Source: Mycolicibacterium sphagni (GTDB lineage: Bacteria; Actinomycetota; Actinomycetes; Mycobacteriales; Mycobacteriaceae). From it: DNA of 64,000 nucleotides. A program made the translations under genes and the position numbers. The notes beneath the pieces are model-generated. The model searched no databases, was not told the DNA's origin, and saw only the letters and a list, made by a program, of their open reading frames with translations. Below, piece after piece: positions 45,311 to 54,328 of this stretch. Each line of letters starts with the position of its first letter. The stretch's first letter is position 1. Where the stretch lies: contig NZ_VBSB01000009.1 of the NCBI RefSeq assembly GCF_013337765.1, positions 1-64,000 on the forward strand. The letters run 5' to 3'.

Positions 45311-47502
45311 GGGCGCGACAGGGTGCCTTCGCCGAAACCCTGCTCCAGCGCCGTGAGCATCATTTTCCAGAACTCGGGGAACTTCACTCCGGCCCGGTGG
45401 GGCACCGGGTCGGACGTGACCCGCTGGCCCCAGCGGCCGCGGAACCCTTTAGTACCGTCGTCCGACGGCCACCACACCTGGGCCGCCCGGTCGACGACGA
45501 AGTCGTAATTGCGGCCCGCCGGCGACGACACGCCCTGGTCGCTCACCCAGTCGAACAGATTCTCGGAGACGCCGGGAATAGCCAAATCCTTGGGCCGCAC
45601 CGTGATTCCCTGGCCCGCGGCCGTCGGGGCCGCATCGGGGTTCGGCGGGTCCACGCCCGGCGGGGTGGTGGGCGGTGCGCCTTCGGCGCCGAACGGGGGA
45701 AATGCCTTCGGCCAGCCCTCGATGATCCCCGCCACCAGGCCGACAAGCGCGCCGATCGGGCCGAGCACGAATCCGGCACGCATCTTCACCAGCAGAATGA
45801 CCCAGCCGTTCTCGGTGAAGCTGTCTGTCTGGGCCGGGGTGCCGGGCGTTTCCGGAGTGGCGGGTGGCACGGCGCTGGGGCTGTCGTATCGACCGCAGCC
45901 GGCGGGAGCCTTCGAATCCTCGTACGGCGACACCTCGTGGTCGCCGGGGGTGGCGTACATGCTGTGCGAACCACGCGCCACATAGAACTGCGGGTGGCCG
46001 TCGACGACGTCTGGCTGCACCGGGGTGGTGGCCGAACCTTTGCGCCACGGCTCCACCTTGAGTGCGATGCGGCCCTCCGGATCGAAGGCGTGGGGCCGAA
46101 ATACGCCCTTCGTGTCGGGCGTCGGCCGAGATCCCGTGATGCCGAAGAACAACGGGGCGTAGGTGTCGGGCGACGGCGGACCTTCGCCGTCCAATAGCAC
46201 CGCACAGCAGTGCCAGTCGCCGGCGTGGGTAGCGAACTCCTTGGCCTCGACGTTGGGGCACCCGTCGTCGCCGACGGACTGTTCGTGCGCGGGGTAGAAG
46301 AAGTAGTAGCAGAGCAGTATCGGGTTGGCGAAGTTGCTCAGTGTCTGGGTCAGGTCGAGGCCGCTGGTCGATGTACCGGCCAGCGCCTTCAATCGCGCTG
46401 TGTCGAAAAGCTCGACGTGATACCAGAACTTGCTGTCGGCCAGGTCGGTGCCGAAGCGGCGCAGGATCTCCTGGCGGTCGACGTACAGGTTGGTGCTGGT
46501 GGCGCTGACATCGGGCTCGGAGGCCTCGGCGCTATTCTTCCAGCCGCCCACTTCGAGAAACCGCTCATTGGTGGTGTCGGCGAGGATGTGGTCGGGCTTG
46601 CCGAGGAAGTCGCCAGGTTCGGTCGTTATCGCCGACAACTGACCGGACTTCACCAATGGTGTTGTCCCCCAGCCATTCTTGTCGTCGAAGGGTACCTTCG
46701 CTGCCCACAGGGCCGCCGCTTCCACGTAGCGCTTGGCGTTGACGGGGACGAATGACTCCGACGGGTGCAGATGCAGGATCGGCTCGTACTGGCGGGCGAA
46801 ATCGATCGACGGGTTCCCGGTGACCGGGTTGCCGGTGCGCGGGGCCTTGATCCCAACGACCAGCGCGGCCGCATCCTGGCTGCCTGTCCAGGTCCAACCG
46901 ACGGCGGTGACTCCGGGTGCGGCGTCCTGGGTCTGCAGGGCGAGCGCCTTGCCCGCTGGTTGGCTGGGGGTTTGTTCGTGGATCTCGGTGAAGCCCGCGC
47001 CGGGGGTCACGGGGGGCGCCTGGGTGCCAGTCGGCGTCCGCAGCAAGATCGCGGCGATGGTGTGATCGCGAGTCGGATCAGCCGGAGCGAACGTCCCGTC
47101 GAGCCGGGTGCCCGTCCCGGTCAGTTGCTTGCTGAAGCCGATTGCCCCGGAGCCGCTGACGCCGGTCGCGTCCACGTCGGCGTACTCGACCAGCGACCAT
47201 GCGCACAGGTCCTGGATCTGGTCGGCGAACGAGATCACGACCGGCGCTTTGGCCGGAGCCGGCCCCCGAGCGCGCAGGCACGTCAGTCGCCGCTCGTTGT
47301 CCGACGTCGCGACGGTGTCGACCACTTCCCACGTCAGACCGGGGCTGCTGAGGGCCGGTGTGTTGAGCGTGACCGAGGTCAGCGGGCGGCGCACGCTCGA
47401 CACGAAGGCCAGGATCAGGGCGTTGGGTGACGGCTGAATTTCCGCGGTGGTGTACTGGGCCGCGTCATTGGCCGCGCTGCCGGTCGTCAGAGGAGTCGCC
47501 AC
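45307..47502 (-). CDS. large protein with Vps62-like domain (731 aa)
   Basis: A 731-residue protein. Residues about 1-220 are strand-rich ([19 protein letters not shown], repeated Ser/Thr/Ala-Pro segments), resembling tail-fibre-like beta-sandwich domains. From about residue 235 a domain with [25 protein letters not shown] matches the Vps62/DUF946-type group (L-H-P-x-E near the start) and spans to about residue 560 with [12 protein letters not shown] and [12 protein letters not shown] glycine-rich hydrophobic segment ([20 protein letters not shown]) follows. GTG at 47502 has AAGGGATC upstream and lies next to the LamG gene's stop. Function unknown; absent from the corresponding M. tuberculosis locus as I know it. 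Confidence 0.75.
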   Translation of the reverse strand: MATPLTTGSAANDAAQYTTAEIQPSPNALILAFVSSVRRPLTSVTLNTPALSSPGLTWEVVDTVATSDNERRLTCLRARGPAPAKAPVVISFADQIQDLCAWSLVEYADVDATGVSGSGAIGFSKQLTGTGTRLDGTFAPADPTRDHTIAAILLRTPTGTQAPPVTPGAGFTEIHEQTPSQPAGKALALQTQDAAPGVTAVGWTWTGSQDAAALVVGIKAPRTGNPVTGNPSIDFARQYEPILHLHPSESFVPVNAKRYVEAAALWAAKVPFDDKNGWGTTPLVKSGQLSAITTEPGDFLGKPDHILADTTNERFLEVGGWKNSAEASEPDVSATSTNLYVDRQEILRRFGTDLADSKFWYHVELFDTARLKALAGTSTSGLDLTQTLSNFANPILLCYYFFYPAHEQSVGDDGCPNVEAKEFATHAGDWHCCAVLLDGEGPPSPDTYAPLFFGITGSRPTPDTKGVFRPHAFDPEGRIALKVEPWRKGSATTPVQPDVVDGHPQFYVARGSHSMYATPGDHEVSPYEDSKAPAGCGRYDSPSAVPPATPETPGTPAQTDSFTENGWVILLVKMRAGFVLGPIGALVGLVAGIIEGWPKAFPPFGAEGAPPTTPPGVDPPNPDAAPTAAGQGITVRPKDLAIPGVSENLFDWVSDQGVSSPAGRNYDFVVDRAAQVWWPSDDGTKGFRGRWGQRVTSDPVPHRAGVKFPEFWKMMLTALEQGFGEGTLSRP

Positions 47503-47506
47503 GGCG

Positions 47507-48574
47507 TCAGATCCCTTCGCCCGAGAGCATCTGGAGGAACTGCGGATCGCAGTCCAGCGGTGGGACTCTGTCGACCAGTTCCCGGAAGCACCTGCTCTCC
47601 AGCAGCTCGCGGACGGCATCGACTTGGTCGAGCGGAACACCTTCGGCCCGAAGCGTTTCCAGCAAGCGTGCCAGAACACTTCCGATGGCGGCGACCTCGC
47701 CCTGAGCCCACAGGCGCTGGTACTCGGCGACCGCGTGTTCCCACGCCTGCCTGGTCGCGGCGCTGTGCGTGACGCTGGACGCGATCGCGGCCTGTACCTG
47801 ATTCATCAGCAAGAACAGCGATCCTGCGCATTCGACATCGGCAGCATCCAGCGCGGTGAGTCCGGCGCGGAATTTCTTGCCCCACTGCAGCCAGCAGTCC
47901 GACACGCCGCCGTCGAGAATCCGGACGAGGAAATCGTGGGTGATTCGGTTCGGATTGGGCCGCCAGATCTTGACATCGTCGATCAGGCCGTCGAAGGGCA
48001 GTGCGCCGCTGTGGTCGTTGCCGATCGTCAGCGTCGTGACGGGACGGATCGGTTGCAGGGGCCGGTCGTTCCAGGTCTTCGCCAGCTCGCCGTTGAGGTA
48101 GAGCTGCACCGACGCGACACCGTCATAGACGAATCCTGCTTTGACCCAGGACATTTGATCGATGCCGAAATCCGAGAGGGCGACACTGTGGCGCAACAGC
48201 CCCAGATGCGAACCCGGTGTGTGCCAGTTCGTGTGGACGCCGAGATCCAGCTCGCCGTCGCTGAAAAGGCCGACGAAGAACGACCCTGTCGTGCTTATCA
48301 GGTGGCCGCTGCCGTTGGCGTTCTCGCGTCGGAAGACGAGTTCGACGCTCAGGGCTGACAGCTGGCCCCAGAGCGCAGTCGGGGTGACGCTGATCCGTCC
48401 TCGGCGTCGCGTCCGGACCGCACCGGACCCGGCGGTCTGTCCGTCCAGGACGAAGTCGGACGTATCGAGGTCGATGCCACGACCGTGGCTGGCGCGGCCG
48501 GGTGCGTGGTCGAACGCGACACCGGGCGTACCCGAATAGCTGTGGTGCAGGATCAATTCCCACGGATCGATCAT
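47507..48574 (-). CDS. LamG/concanavalin-like domain protein (355 aa)
   Basis: A 355-residue protein starting MIDPWELILHHSYSGTPGVAFD. Residues 1-225 form a concanavalin A-like/LamG-type fold, recognisable by SVELVFRR, VQLYLNGELAKTW, LTIGNDHSGALPFDGLIDDVKIW. The C-terminal 120 residues are helical (DAADVECAGSLFLLMNQVQAA...). No signal peptide. The gene ends four bases before the Vps62-like start, so the two proteins are cotranscribed and probably interact. LamG domains bind glycans or partner proteins; the ligand is unknown. Confidence 0.75.
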   Translation of the reverse strand: MIDPWELILHHSYSGTPGVAFDHAPGRASHGRGIDLDTSDFVLDGQTAGSGAVRTRRRGRISVTPTALWGQLSALSVELVFRRENANGSGHLISTTGSFFVGLFSDGELDLGVHTNWHTPGSHLGLLRHSVALSDFGIDQMSWVKAGFVYDGVASVQLYLNGELAKTWNDRPLQPIRPVTTLTIGNDHSGALPFDGLIDDVKIWRPNPNRITHDFLVRILDGGVSDCWLQWGKKFRAGLTALDAADVECAGSLFLLMNQVQAAIASSVTHSAATRQAWEHAVAEYQRLWAQGEVAAIGSVLARLLETLRAEGVPLDQVDAVRELLESRCFRELVDRVPPLDCDPQFLQMLSGEGI

Positions 48575-48627
48575 GATCGCCCCCCGCGTTGCCTGTCGGT
48601 AACGATAACGCGCCCGGGCGTGTGCGG

Positions 48628-49818
48628 CTAGGAGTCCTTGACGGGCTGATCGGTCGGTACCAAAGGCAGTGCCACCACCGGGAACAGCGCGCACACCGCG
48701 AAGGCCACCGGGTAGCCCACCACGCCGATCAAGGCGCCGAACAACGGCGGGGCGACCCCGCAAGCAAACAGTTGGCTGGTGTTCTGCGCGCCCAGCGCGC
48801 GCCCGCTCCAGAACGGCCCGGCGATCTCGGCGATCGCGGTGAACGCCAACCCGTTGTCGACGACGGTGATCACCGATGCCGCGACCATCACCGCGATGCT
48901 CAGCGGGGAGTGCAGTGCATCGGTCAGCGCCAGCGTCAGCATGGACACCGCCGCCGCGGCCGCGATCATCCGGATCGGCCGCAGCCGCAAACCCATCGCA
49001 TCCGACCAGCGTCCGGCGGCGATCCGGCCCAGCGCGCCCAGCACCTGGGCGATCATCACCAGCACGCCCGCGGATTCCGCCGACCAGCCACGGTCGGCGA
49101 TCAACCACACCAGGGTGAACGTCCACACCACGCACTGCGGCACGACCAGCAGCACCGACACCGCGTGGATTCGCCACAGCACAGTCGATCCCCGGTAGGG
49201 ATTGGCCAGATGTTCGGCCGGCGCTTCGGCGCGCGGCGGGCGTGGTGGATCAGCCACGGCGACAGCGCACACCGCCGCTGCCACTGCGCAGATGACGGCC
49301 GGAAACAACAGCGCCAGACCGACCCCGTGGGTCTGGGCCAGGCGCGGGATGACCAGCGCCCCGACCGCAACCCCCAGCGGCTGGGCGGTCTGGCGGATGC
49401 CCATCACGAGGCCGCGCTGGTGGGGCGGGAACCACCCGACCACCAGCCGCCCGCTGGCCGAATTGCTGCTGGCCGCCGCCATTCCGCCGAGGAACAGGAA
49501 GACGCCGACGAGGAACAGCGAGTGCGACGAGGCCGCTGCCAGCGCGGCAGCGGCGGTCAACGCGGAGCCGACCGACAGCACGAAGCGCTCGCCGACCCGG
49601 TCCACGACGTAACCCCACAGCAGCAGGGTGAATACCATGCCGAAGCTCGGCGTCGCCGACACCAGGCCGGCCTTGGCCAGGTCGAGGCCCATCGTGGTGT
49701 GCAGGGTGGGAATGAGAAAGGCGGCACCGTTGATGAAGACGTTGGCGGACAACGTCGCAAACAAGGCGATCGCGAGCATCATCCAGCGCCGCACGGTGCT
49801 GATCGTGTCGACGGCCAT
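48628..49818 (-). CDS. MFS transporter (Rv2994-like)
   Basis: A 396-residue major facilitator protein with 12 helices. The loop 2-3 motif is GYVVDRVGERFVLSVGS (variant of G-x3-D-R-x-G-R), and GWFPPHQRGLVMGIRQTAQPLG follows helix 4, as in drug/nitrate-type MFS exporters. Rv2994 occupies the same place next to the FAH gene. The substrate is not predictable. The start MAVDTISTVRRW is followed by the first helix. It is divergent from the FAH gene across a 175-base gap with a large hairpin. Confidence 0.9.
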   Translation of the reverse strand: MAVDTISTVRRWMMLAIALFATLSANVFINGAAFLIPTLHTTMGLDLAKAGLVSATPSFGMVFTLLLWGYVVDRVGERFVLSVGSALTAAAALAAASSHSLFLVGVFLFLGGMAAASSNSASGRLVVGWFPPHQRGLVMGIRQTAQPLGVAVGALVIPRLAQTHGVGLALLFPAVICAVAAAVCAVAVADPPRPPRAEAPAEHLANPYRGSTVLWRIHAVSVLLVVPQCVVWTFTLVWLIADRGWSAESAGVLVMIAQVLGALGRIAAGRWSDAMGLRLRPIRMIAAAAAVSMLTLALTDALHSPLSIAVMVAASVITVVDNGLAFTAIAEIAGPFWSGRALGAQNTSQLFACGVAPPLFGALIGVVGYPVAFAVCALFPVVALPLVPTDQPVKDS

Positions 49819-49882
49819 GGAGCCATAATTCCACGCTCATCCCACAATGCTGAATCTGTATCTCATCATTTGAGAACGCGCA

Positions 49883-49941
49883 TTGAGTGAGTGGCCACGC
49901 ACAAGAAGTACGAGTGGAGCCAAGCGTGGGTTCTCACTCAA
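49883..49941. repeat. long imperfect hairpin between divergent genes
   Basis: TTGAGTGAG (49883-49891) pairs with CTCACTCAA (49933-49941), and CCACGC (49895-49900) with GCGTGG (49924-49929), separated by a 3x3 internal loop and a 23-base end loop. It sits in the 5' region of both the MFS and FAH genes, so it is not a terminator of either; a structured leader, small RNA or operator is possible. Confidence 0.5.
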
Positions 49942-49993
49942 CGCTGATCGGGGCCTTTTACCGCCGCATCCTCGCCCCACTAGGCTGTGACGA

Positions 49994-50770
49994 ATGCGCC
50001 TGGGTCGAATCGCCAGTCCTGACGGGGTCGCCTTCGTGAGTATCGAAGGGGACACGGGGAGTGAAATCGTTCGTGAGATAGCCGAGCATCCGTTCGGTGC
50101 GCCGACGTTCACCGGCCGGACCTGGCCACTGGCCGACGTGCGCCTGCTGGCGCCGATCCTGGCCAGCAAGGTGGTCTGCATGGGCAAGAACTACCTGGCT
50201 CATATCGAGGAGATGGGTGGCGAGGCGCCCGAGGATCCGGTGATCTTCCTCAAGCCCAACACCGCGATCATCGGGCCTGGTGTGCCAATCCAGTTGCCCG
50301 CCAATGCTTCCCCGGTCCACCACGAGGGTGAGCTGGCCGCCGTCATCGGCCGCCCGTGCAAGGACGTCCCAGCTGCGCGCGCCGCCGAGAACATCCTGGG
50401 CTACACCATCGCCAACGACGTGTCCGCCCGCGACCAGCAGAAGGCCGACGGTCAGTGGATCCGGGCCAAGGGACATGACACGTTCTGCCCGGTGGGTCCG
50501 TGGATCGTCACCGATCTCGACCCGTCCGACCTGGAGATCCGCACCGAGGTCAACGGCGAGGTACGCCAGTTGAGCCGGACGTCGCTGATGATCCACGATA
50601 TCGGGGCCATCATCGAGTGGATCTCTGCAGTGATGACCCTGCTGCCCGGCGATCTCATCCTCACCGGGACACCGGAGGGCGTCGGGCCGATCGAGCACGG
50701 TGACACCGTCAGCGTCAGCATCGAGGGCATCGGGACGTTGACGAATCCCGTCATCCGGAAGGGCAACTGA
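49994..50770 (+). CDS. fumarylacetoacetate hydrolase-family protein (Rv2993c-like)
   Basis: A 258-residue FAH-fold enzyme. After an N-terminal 60-residue domain, the catalytic domain shows [26 protein letters not shown], the metal-binding glutamates in [11 protein letters not shown] and NDVSARDQQ. Such proteins act as acylpyruvate hydrolases, oxaloacetate decarboxylases or homoprotocatechuate-path isomerases; the exact reaction is not evident. It is coupled to gltX (TGATG overlap), the same order as Rv2993c-gltX. Confidence 0.93.
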   Translation: MRLGRIASPDGVAFVSIEGDTGSEIVREIAEHPFGAPTFTGRTWPLADVRLLAPILASKVVCMGKNYLAHIEEMGGEAPEDPVIFLKPNTAIIGPGVPIQLPANASPVHHEGELAAVIGRPCKDVPAARAAENILGYTIANDVSARDQQKADGQWIRAKGHDTFCPVGPWIVTDLDPSDLEIRTEVNGEVRQLSRTSLMIHDIGAIIEWISAVMTLLPGDLILTGTPEGVGPIEHGDTVSVSIEGIGTLTNPVIRKGN

Positions 50771-52269
50771 TGACCGCGGCCGCCAATGATGTGGTGCGCG
50801 TGCGGTTCTGCCCGTCACCGACCGGTATCCCGCATGTCGGCATGGTGCGTACGGCGTTGTTCAACTGGGCCTATGCCCGCCATACCGGCGGCACGTTCGT
50901 GTTCCGCATCGAGGACACTGACGCTCAGCGTGACTCCGAGGAAAGCTATGCGGCACTGCTGGATGCGCTGCGCTGGCTGGGACTGAACTGGGACGAGGGG
51001 CCCGAAGTCGGCGGCCCCTACGAGCCCTACCGGCAGTCCCAGCGCACGGCCCTCTATCGCGATGTGCTGAACCGGTTGCTCGAGTCCGGGGAGGCCTATC
51101 TGGCGTACTCCACACCCGAAGAGGTGGAGGCGCGGCACCAGGCTGCCGGGCGCAATCCCAAACTGGGCTATGACAATTACGACCGCGATCTGACCGACGA
51201 GCAGCGCGCTGCCTACGTCGCCGAGGGGCGTAGCGCCGTGCTGCGGCTGCGGATGCCCGACGAGGACATCACCTGGCACGACCTGGTCAGGGGCACAACG
51301 ACATTCGCCGCCGGCACGGTTCCCGATTTCGCGCTGACCCGTGCGACCGGAGAACCGTTGTACACCTTGGTCAATCCGGTCGACGACGCGCTGATGAAGA
51401 TCACCCATGTGTTGCGCGGGGAGGATCTGCTGTCGTCGACGCCGCGCCAGATCGCGCTGTACCAGGCGCTCATTCGCCTGGGTGTAACCGACCGCGTACC
51501 CGAATTCGCGCACCTGCCACCGGTTTTGGGCGAGGGCACCAAGAAGCTGTCCAAGCGCGATCCGGAGTCCAACCTGTTCCTGCATCGCGACCGCGGCTTC
51601 CTTCCCGAGGGCCTGCTCAATTACCTGGCCCTGCTGGGCTGGGGGATCGCGCAGGACAACGACATCTTCAGCCTCGAGGAAATGGTCGCCGCCTTCGACG
51701 TCGTCGACGTCAACTCCAACCCGGCGCGGTTCGACCAGAAGAAGGCCGACGCGATCAACGCCGAGCACATCCGCCGGCTCGACGAAGCCGAGTTCGTCAG
51801 CCGGTTGCGGGCCTATTTAGAGGCCCACGGCCACGACACCGGGCTCGACGACGCGGGTTTCGCCGTCGCCGCGCAGCTGATCCAGACGCGCATCGTGGTG
51901 CTCTCCGACGGGTGGGAGCTGCTGAAATTCCTCAATGACGATGCCTACGAACTGGATCCGAAGGCCGCCGCCAAGGAGCTCGGCCCGGATGCGGCGCCAG
52001 TGCTCGACGCAGCAATCACCGCACTCGAGGCGGTGACGGAGTGGGCAACGCCGGCCATCGAGGACGCGCTCAAGGTCGCACTACTCGACGGGCTCGACCT
52101 CAAGCCGCGCAAGGCGTTCGGGCCGATCCGGGTCGCGGCGACGGGCGCCACGATCAGCCCGCCGCTTTTCGAGTCGCTGGAGCTGCTCGGTCGTGACCGT
52201 AGCCTGGGTCGACTGCGGGGCGCACGCGACCATGCGGGGGTGCTGGAAAAAGACGGCGGAAATCTTTGA
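50770..52269 (+). CDS. gltX: glutamyl-tRNA synthetase
   Basis: A 499-residue class I synthetase charging tRNA-Glu, and probably tRNA-Gln first as Glu for later amidation. The HIGH-type signature is [22 protein letters not shown] near residue 15 and the KMSKS-type signature is KKLSKRDP near residue 258. A helical anticodon-binding domain occupies the last 170 residues. Two tRNA genes, Gln(CTG) and Glu(CTC), lie right downstream, tying the enzyme to its substrates in gene order. Confidence 0.96.
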   Translation: MTAAANDVVRVRFCPSPTGIPHVGMVRTALFNWAYARHTGGTFVFRIEDTDAQRDSEESYAALLDALRWLGLNWDEGPEVGGPYEPYRQSQRTALYRDVLNRLLESGEAYLAYSTPEEVEARHQAAGRNPKLGYDNYDRDLTDEQRAAYVAEGRSAVLRLRMPDEDITWHDLVRGTTTFAAGTVPDFALTRATGEPLYTLVNPVDDALMKITHVLRGEDLLSSTPRQIALYQALIRLGVTDRVPEFAHLPPVLGEGTKKLSKRDPESNLFLHRDRGFLPEGLLNYLALLGWGIAQDNDIFSLEEMVAAFDVVDVNSNPARFDQKKADAINAEHIRRLDEAEFVSRLRAYLEAHGHDTGLDDAGFAVAAQLIQTRIVVLSDGWELLKFLNDDAYELDPKAAAKELGPDAAPVLDAAITALEAVTEWATPAIEDALKVALLDGLDLKPRKAFGPIRVAATGATISPPLFESLELLGRDRSLGRLRGARDHAGVLEKDGGNL

Positions 52270-52366
52270 TATTGTCTTCGTCGGCCCGCGAACCGTGGCA
52301 GAGCGGCCCTAATCCCTCGGAACAACCGGGGATAAAGGCTTCTGACCAGCGGTTATAGGCAGCCAA

Positions 52367-52438
52367 TGGGGTATGGTGTAATTGGCAACACTAGGGATTC
52401 TGATTCCCTCATTCTAGGTTCGAGTCCTGGTACCCCAG
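52367..52438 (+). tRNA. tRNA-Gln (CTG anticodon)
   Basis: 72 bases. The acceptor arm TGGGGTA pairs with TACCCCA, the anticodon stem AGGGA/TCCCT encloses the loop TTCTGAT with CTG at 52400-52402, and the T loop GGTTCGAGTCC is standard. Discriminator G; CCA is not encoded. Confidence 0.95.
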
Positions 52439-52513
52439 CAATTATGTCGGCAACGGCCTCTGAGCTATGCTGGCTACCCGGTACGCCGCAAGGCGCGCCA
52501 TGGATTTGGTTCT

Positions 52514-52586
52514 GGCCCCGTCGTCTAGCGGCCTAGGACGCCGCCCTCTCACGGCGGTAGCGTGGGTTCGAATCCCATCGGGGCTA
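52514..52586 (+). tRNA. tRNA-Glu (CTC anticodon)
   Basis: 73 bases. The acceptor GGCCCCG pairs with CGGGGCT (one G-U), the anticodon stem CCGCC/GGCGG carries loop CTCTCAC with CTC at 52548-52550, and the T arm GGTTCGAATCCC is standard. Discriminator A586 is followed by CCA (52587-52589) in the genome. Confidence 0.96.
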
Positions 52587-52597
52587 CCAATCCAAAC

Positions 52598-52629
52598 TCG
52601 CCCGGTCACCGACCGGGCGATTCGTTTTT
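52598..52629 (+). terminator. terminator after tRNA-Glu
   Basis: A perfect 10-base stem (TCGCCCGGTC/GACCGGGCGA) with a three-base loop followed by TTCGTTTTT. Classical intrinsic terminator for the gltX/tRNA unit. Confidence 0.88.
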
Positions 52630-52700
52630 CTGGGGGCCGCCACTGTGTCGCAGCCAGCAAATACCCGCGCCCGTGTGGATCTTGCCGCAGCATTGTCGCT

Positions 52701-54326
52701 GTGCGACCGGTGAAGCGGTACCGAACGGCAATCCTGATTGCCGCGGTGCTTCTGGTGGTGGCCACCGCATCGGGACCGTCGGTCTGGCGCCTCACGCCCG
52801 GCGCCCCGGTCATCAGCGGCCCCTTCGCGGCACTGCTGGCGGCGTCGACCAACCTCGGTCCGTCGCGCGCCAATGACGCTCAGCTCACCGTCACCCTTCG
52901 CGGGTCCGCGCGCCCGGCCGCGCTGATCGATTGGGCGACCGCGCATCGGCTCGCGGTGCGCTGGCAACCCGGCGAGAATTTCGCGTTCGTCACGGGAGCC
53001 GCCGACGGTATCGCCGACGCGTTCGGAGTGCCCGTCCACGACTACCGGGGCGCCCACGGCCAGGTGTTCTACGCCTCACCGCGGCAGCCGGTGCCGCCGC
53101 CCGCACTGCGCGACGACGTCACCGGCGTCGGCCGCATCCTGGGCTACCTGCCACACCGGATGGCGCGGCCGGTGTTCCCGCTGGACGTGCCGCGCCCCGG
53201 TCTGACGCCGCAGCATCTGCTGACCGCCTACAACGCGACCCCACTCGTCGACGCCGGCTACCGGGGTGCCGGCCAGACGGTGGTGTTCTTCTCCTTCGAT
53301 GGTTTCGACCAGCGCGACCTCGACATGTTCGCCGACACGTGGGCGCTGCCGAGATTCACCCCCGAGGTTGTCGGCGGTCCGCTCGCGCCGCCCGAGGGGG
53401 AGGCCGTGATGGACCTCGAGGTCGCCCACGCCATCGCGCCGGAGGCCCGGCTCGTAGTGGTCAATGCCCGTCACACGATCGAGGGCGACGGCACTTTCGA
53501 GAAGATCGCCCGGATGTTCGACGATGCCGCGGGGCGGTTCCCCGCGTCGATCTGGAGCCTGTCGATCGGCTGGGGATGTGAGGCACTGGTGAACGCGGCC
53601 GACGTCGCTCCGGTGCGGTCCTCCCTCACCAACGCCCACCGTCGGGGTATCACGGTCTTCGATGCCAGTGGTGACACCGCCGGGCTGGAATGCAAAGGCG
53701 GCAGGGACTGGTCGGCGGCGCCCGGCCCCAACGATGTGGGCGTGGACACCATCGCCTCGCTGCCGGAGGTCACCTCGGTCGGCGGCACGACGCTTTATAC
53801 CGACGCCGACGGCAGGTGGATGGATGAGCGGGCGTGGATCGACGTGCCGATGTCCCAGGGCTCCAGCGGCGGTGTCTCCCGCTTGTTCGCCCGTCCCGAC
53901 TATCAGCGCGGGATAACCATCGCCAGGGACACCGACCACCGCCTCGTTCCGGACGTCGCCGCGGTGGCCGATCCGTTCACCGGCGTGCAGATCATCTTCG
54001 GGCAGAACAAGAGAATCGGCGGCGGCACCTCGCAAGCCGCACCGATCTGGGCCGGCCTGACAGTGCTGATGAATCAGTATGTGCTCGACAATGGCGGCCG
54101 CCCGCTGGGCGATATCAACCCGCTTCTCTACCGAGCGGCCCGGGGATCCAACCGGCCGGGATTCCACGACGTCACGATGGGCGGCAACGCCGTCGACAAC
54201 CCCAACCCCGGCTACGACCTCGTGACCGGCCTGGGCAGTCCCATCACCTTCAGTCTCGCCCAAAATCTGCTCGACGCGCAGAAGGCCCAGTCGGTGGCCG
54301 CGGGCTTTGCGCCAGGCGGCGGGTAG
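52701..54326 (+). CDS. sedolisin (S53) serine peptidase
   Basis: About 541 residues. An N-terminal hydrophobic segment (RTAILIAAVLLVVATASG) is a signal peptide or anchor, then a pro-kumamolisin activation domain (about 30-170) and the sedolisin catalytic domain. The triad is visible: Glu234 and Asp238 in GEAVMDLEVAHA, Ser444 in GGGTSQAAPIWAGL; Asp321 in DASGD is the oxyanion residue. A calcium site at the C-terminus is suggested by GYDLVTGLGSP. These are acid-active extracellular endopeptidases. GTG at 52701 is taken as start; no good ribosome-binding site is seen. It is followed two bases later by a membrane protein gene. Confidence 0.9.
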   Translation: MRPVKRYRTAILIAAVLLVVATASGPSVWRLTPGAPVISGPFAALLAASTNLGPSRANDAQLTVTLRGSARPAALIDWATAHRLAVRWQPGENFAFVTGAADGIADAFGVPVHDYRGAHGQVFYASPRQPVPPPALRDDVTGVGRILGYLPHRMARPVFPLDVPRPGLTPQHLLTAYNATPLVDAGYRGAGQTVVFFSFDGFDQRDLDMFADTWALPRFTPEVVGGPLAPPEGEAVMDLEVAHAIAPEARLVVVNARHTIEGDGTFEKIARMFDDAAGRFPASIWSLSIGWGCEALVNAADVAPVRSSLTNAHRRGITVFDASGDTAGLECKGGRDWSAAPGPNDVGVDTIASLPEVTSVGGTTLYTDADGRWMDERAWIDVPMSQGSSGGVSRLFARPDYQRGITIARDTDHRLVPDVAAVADPFTGVQIIFGQNKRIGGGTSQAAPIWAGLTVLMNQYVLDNGGRPLGDINPLLYRAARGSNRPGFHDVTMGGNAVDNPNPGYDLVTGLGSPITFSLAQNLLDAQKAQSVAAGFAPGGG

Positions 54327-54328
54327 GC

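Noticed and set aside
45307..47679. Longer version of the Vps62-like gene starting at 47679
   Set aside because: The extra 59 residues overlap the LamG gene in another frame, are Trp/Arg/Ser-rich and unlike a real N-terminus; GTG at 47502 has a ribosome-binding site.
52367..52589. Prophage or integrative element at the tRNA genes
   Set aside because: No integrase, excisionase or duplicated tRNA end was seen downstream; the following protease genes and then conserved core genes argue against a recent element.
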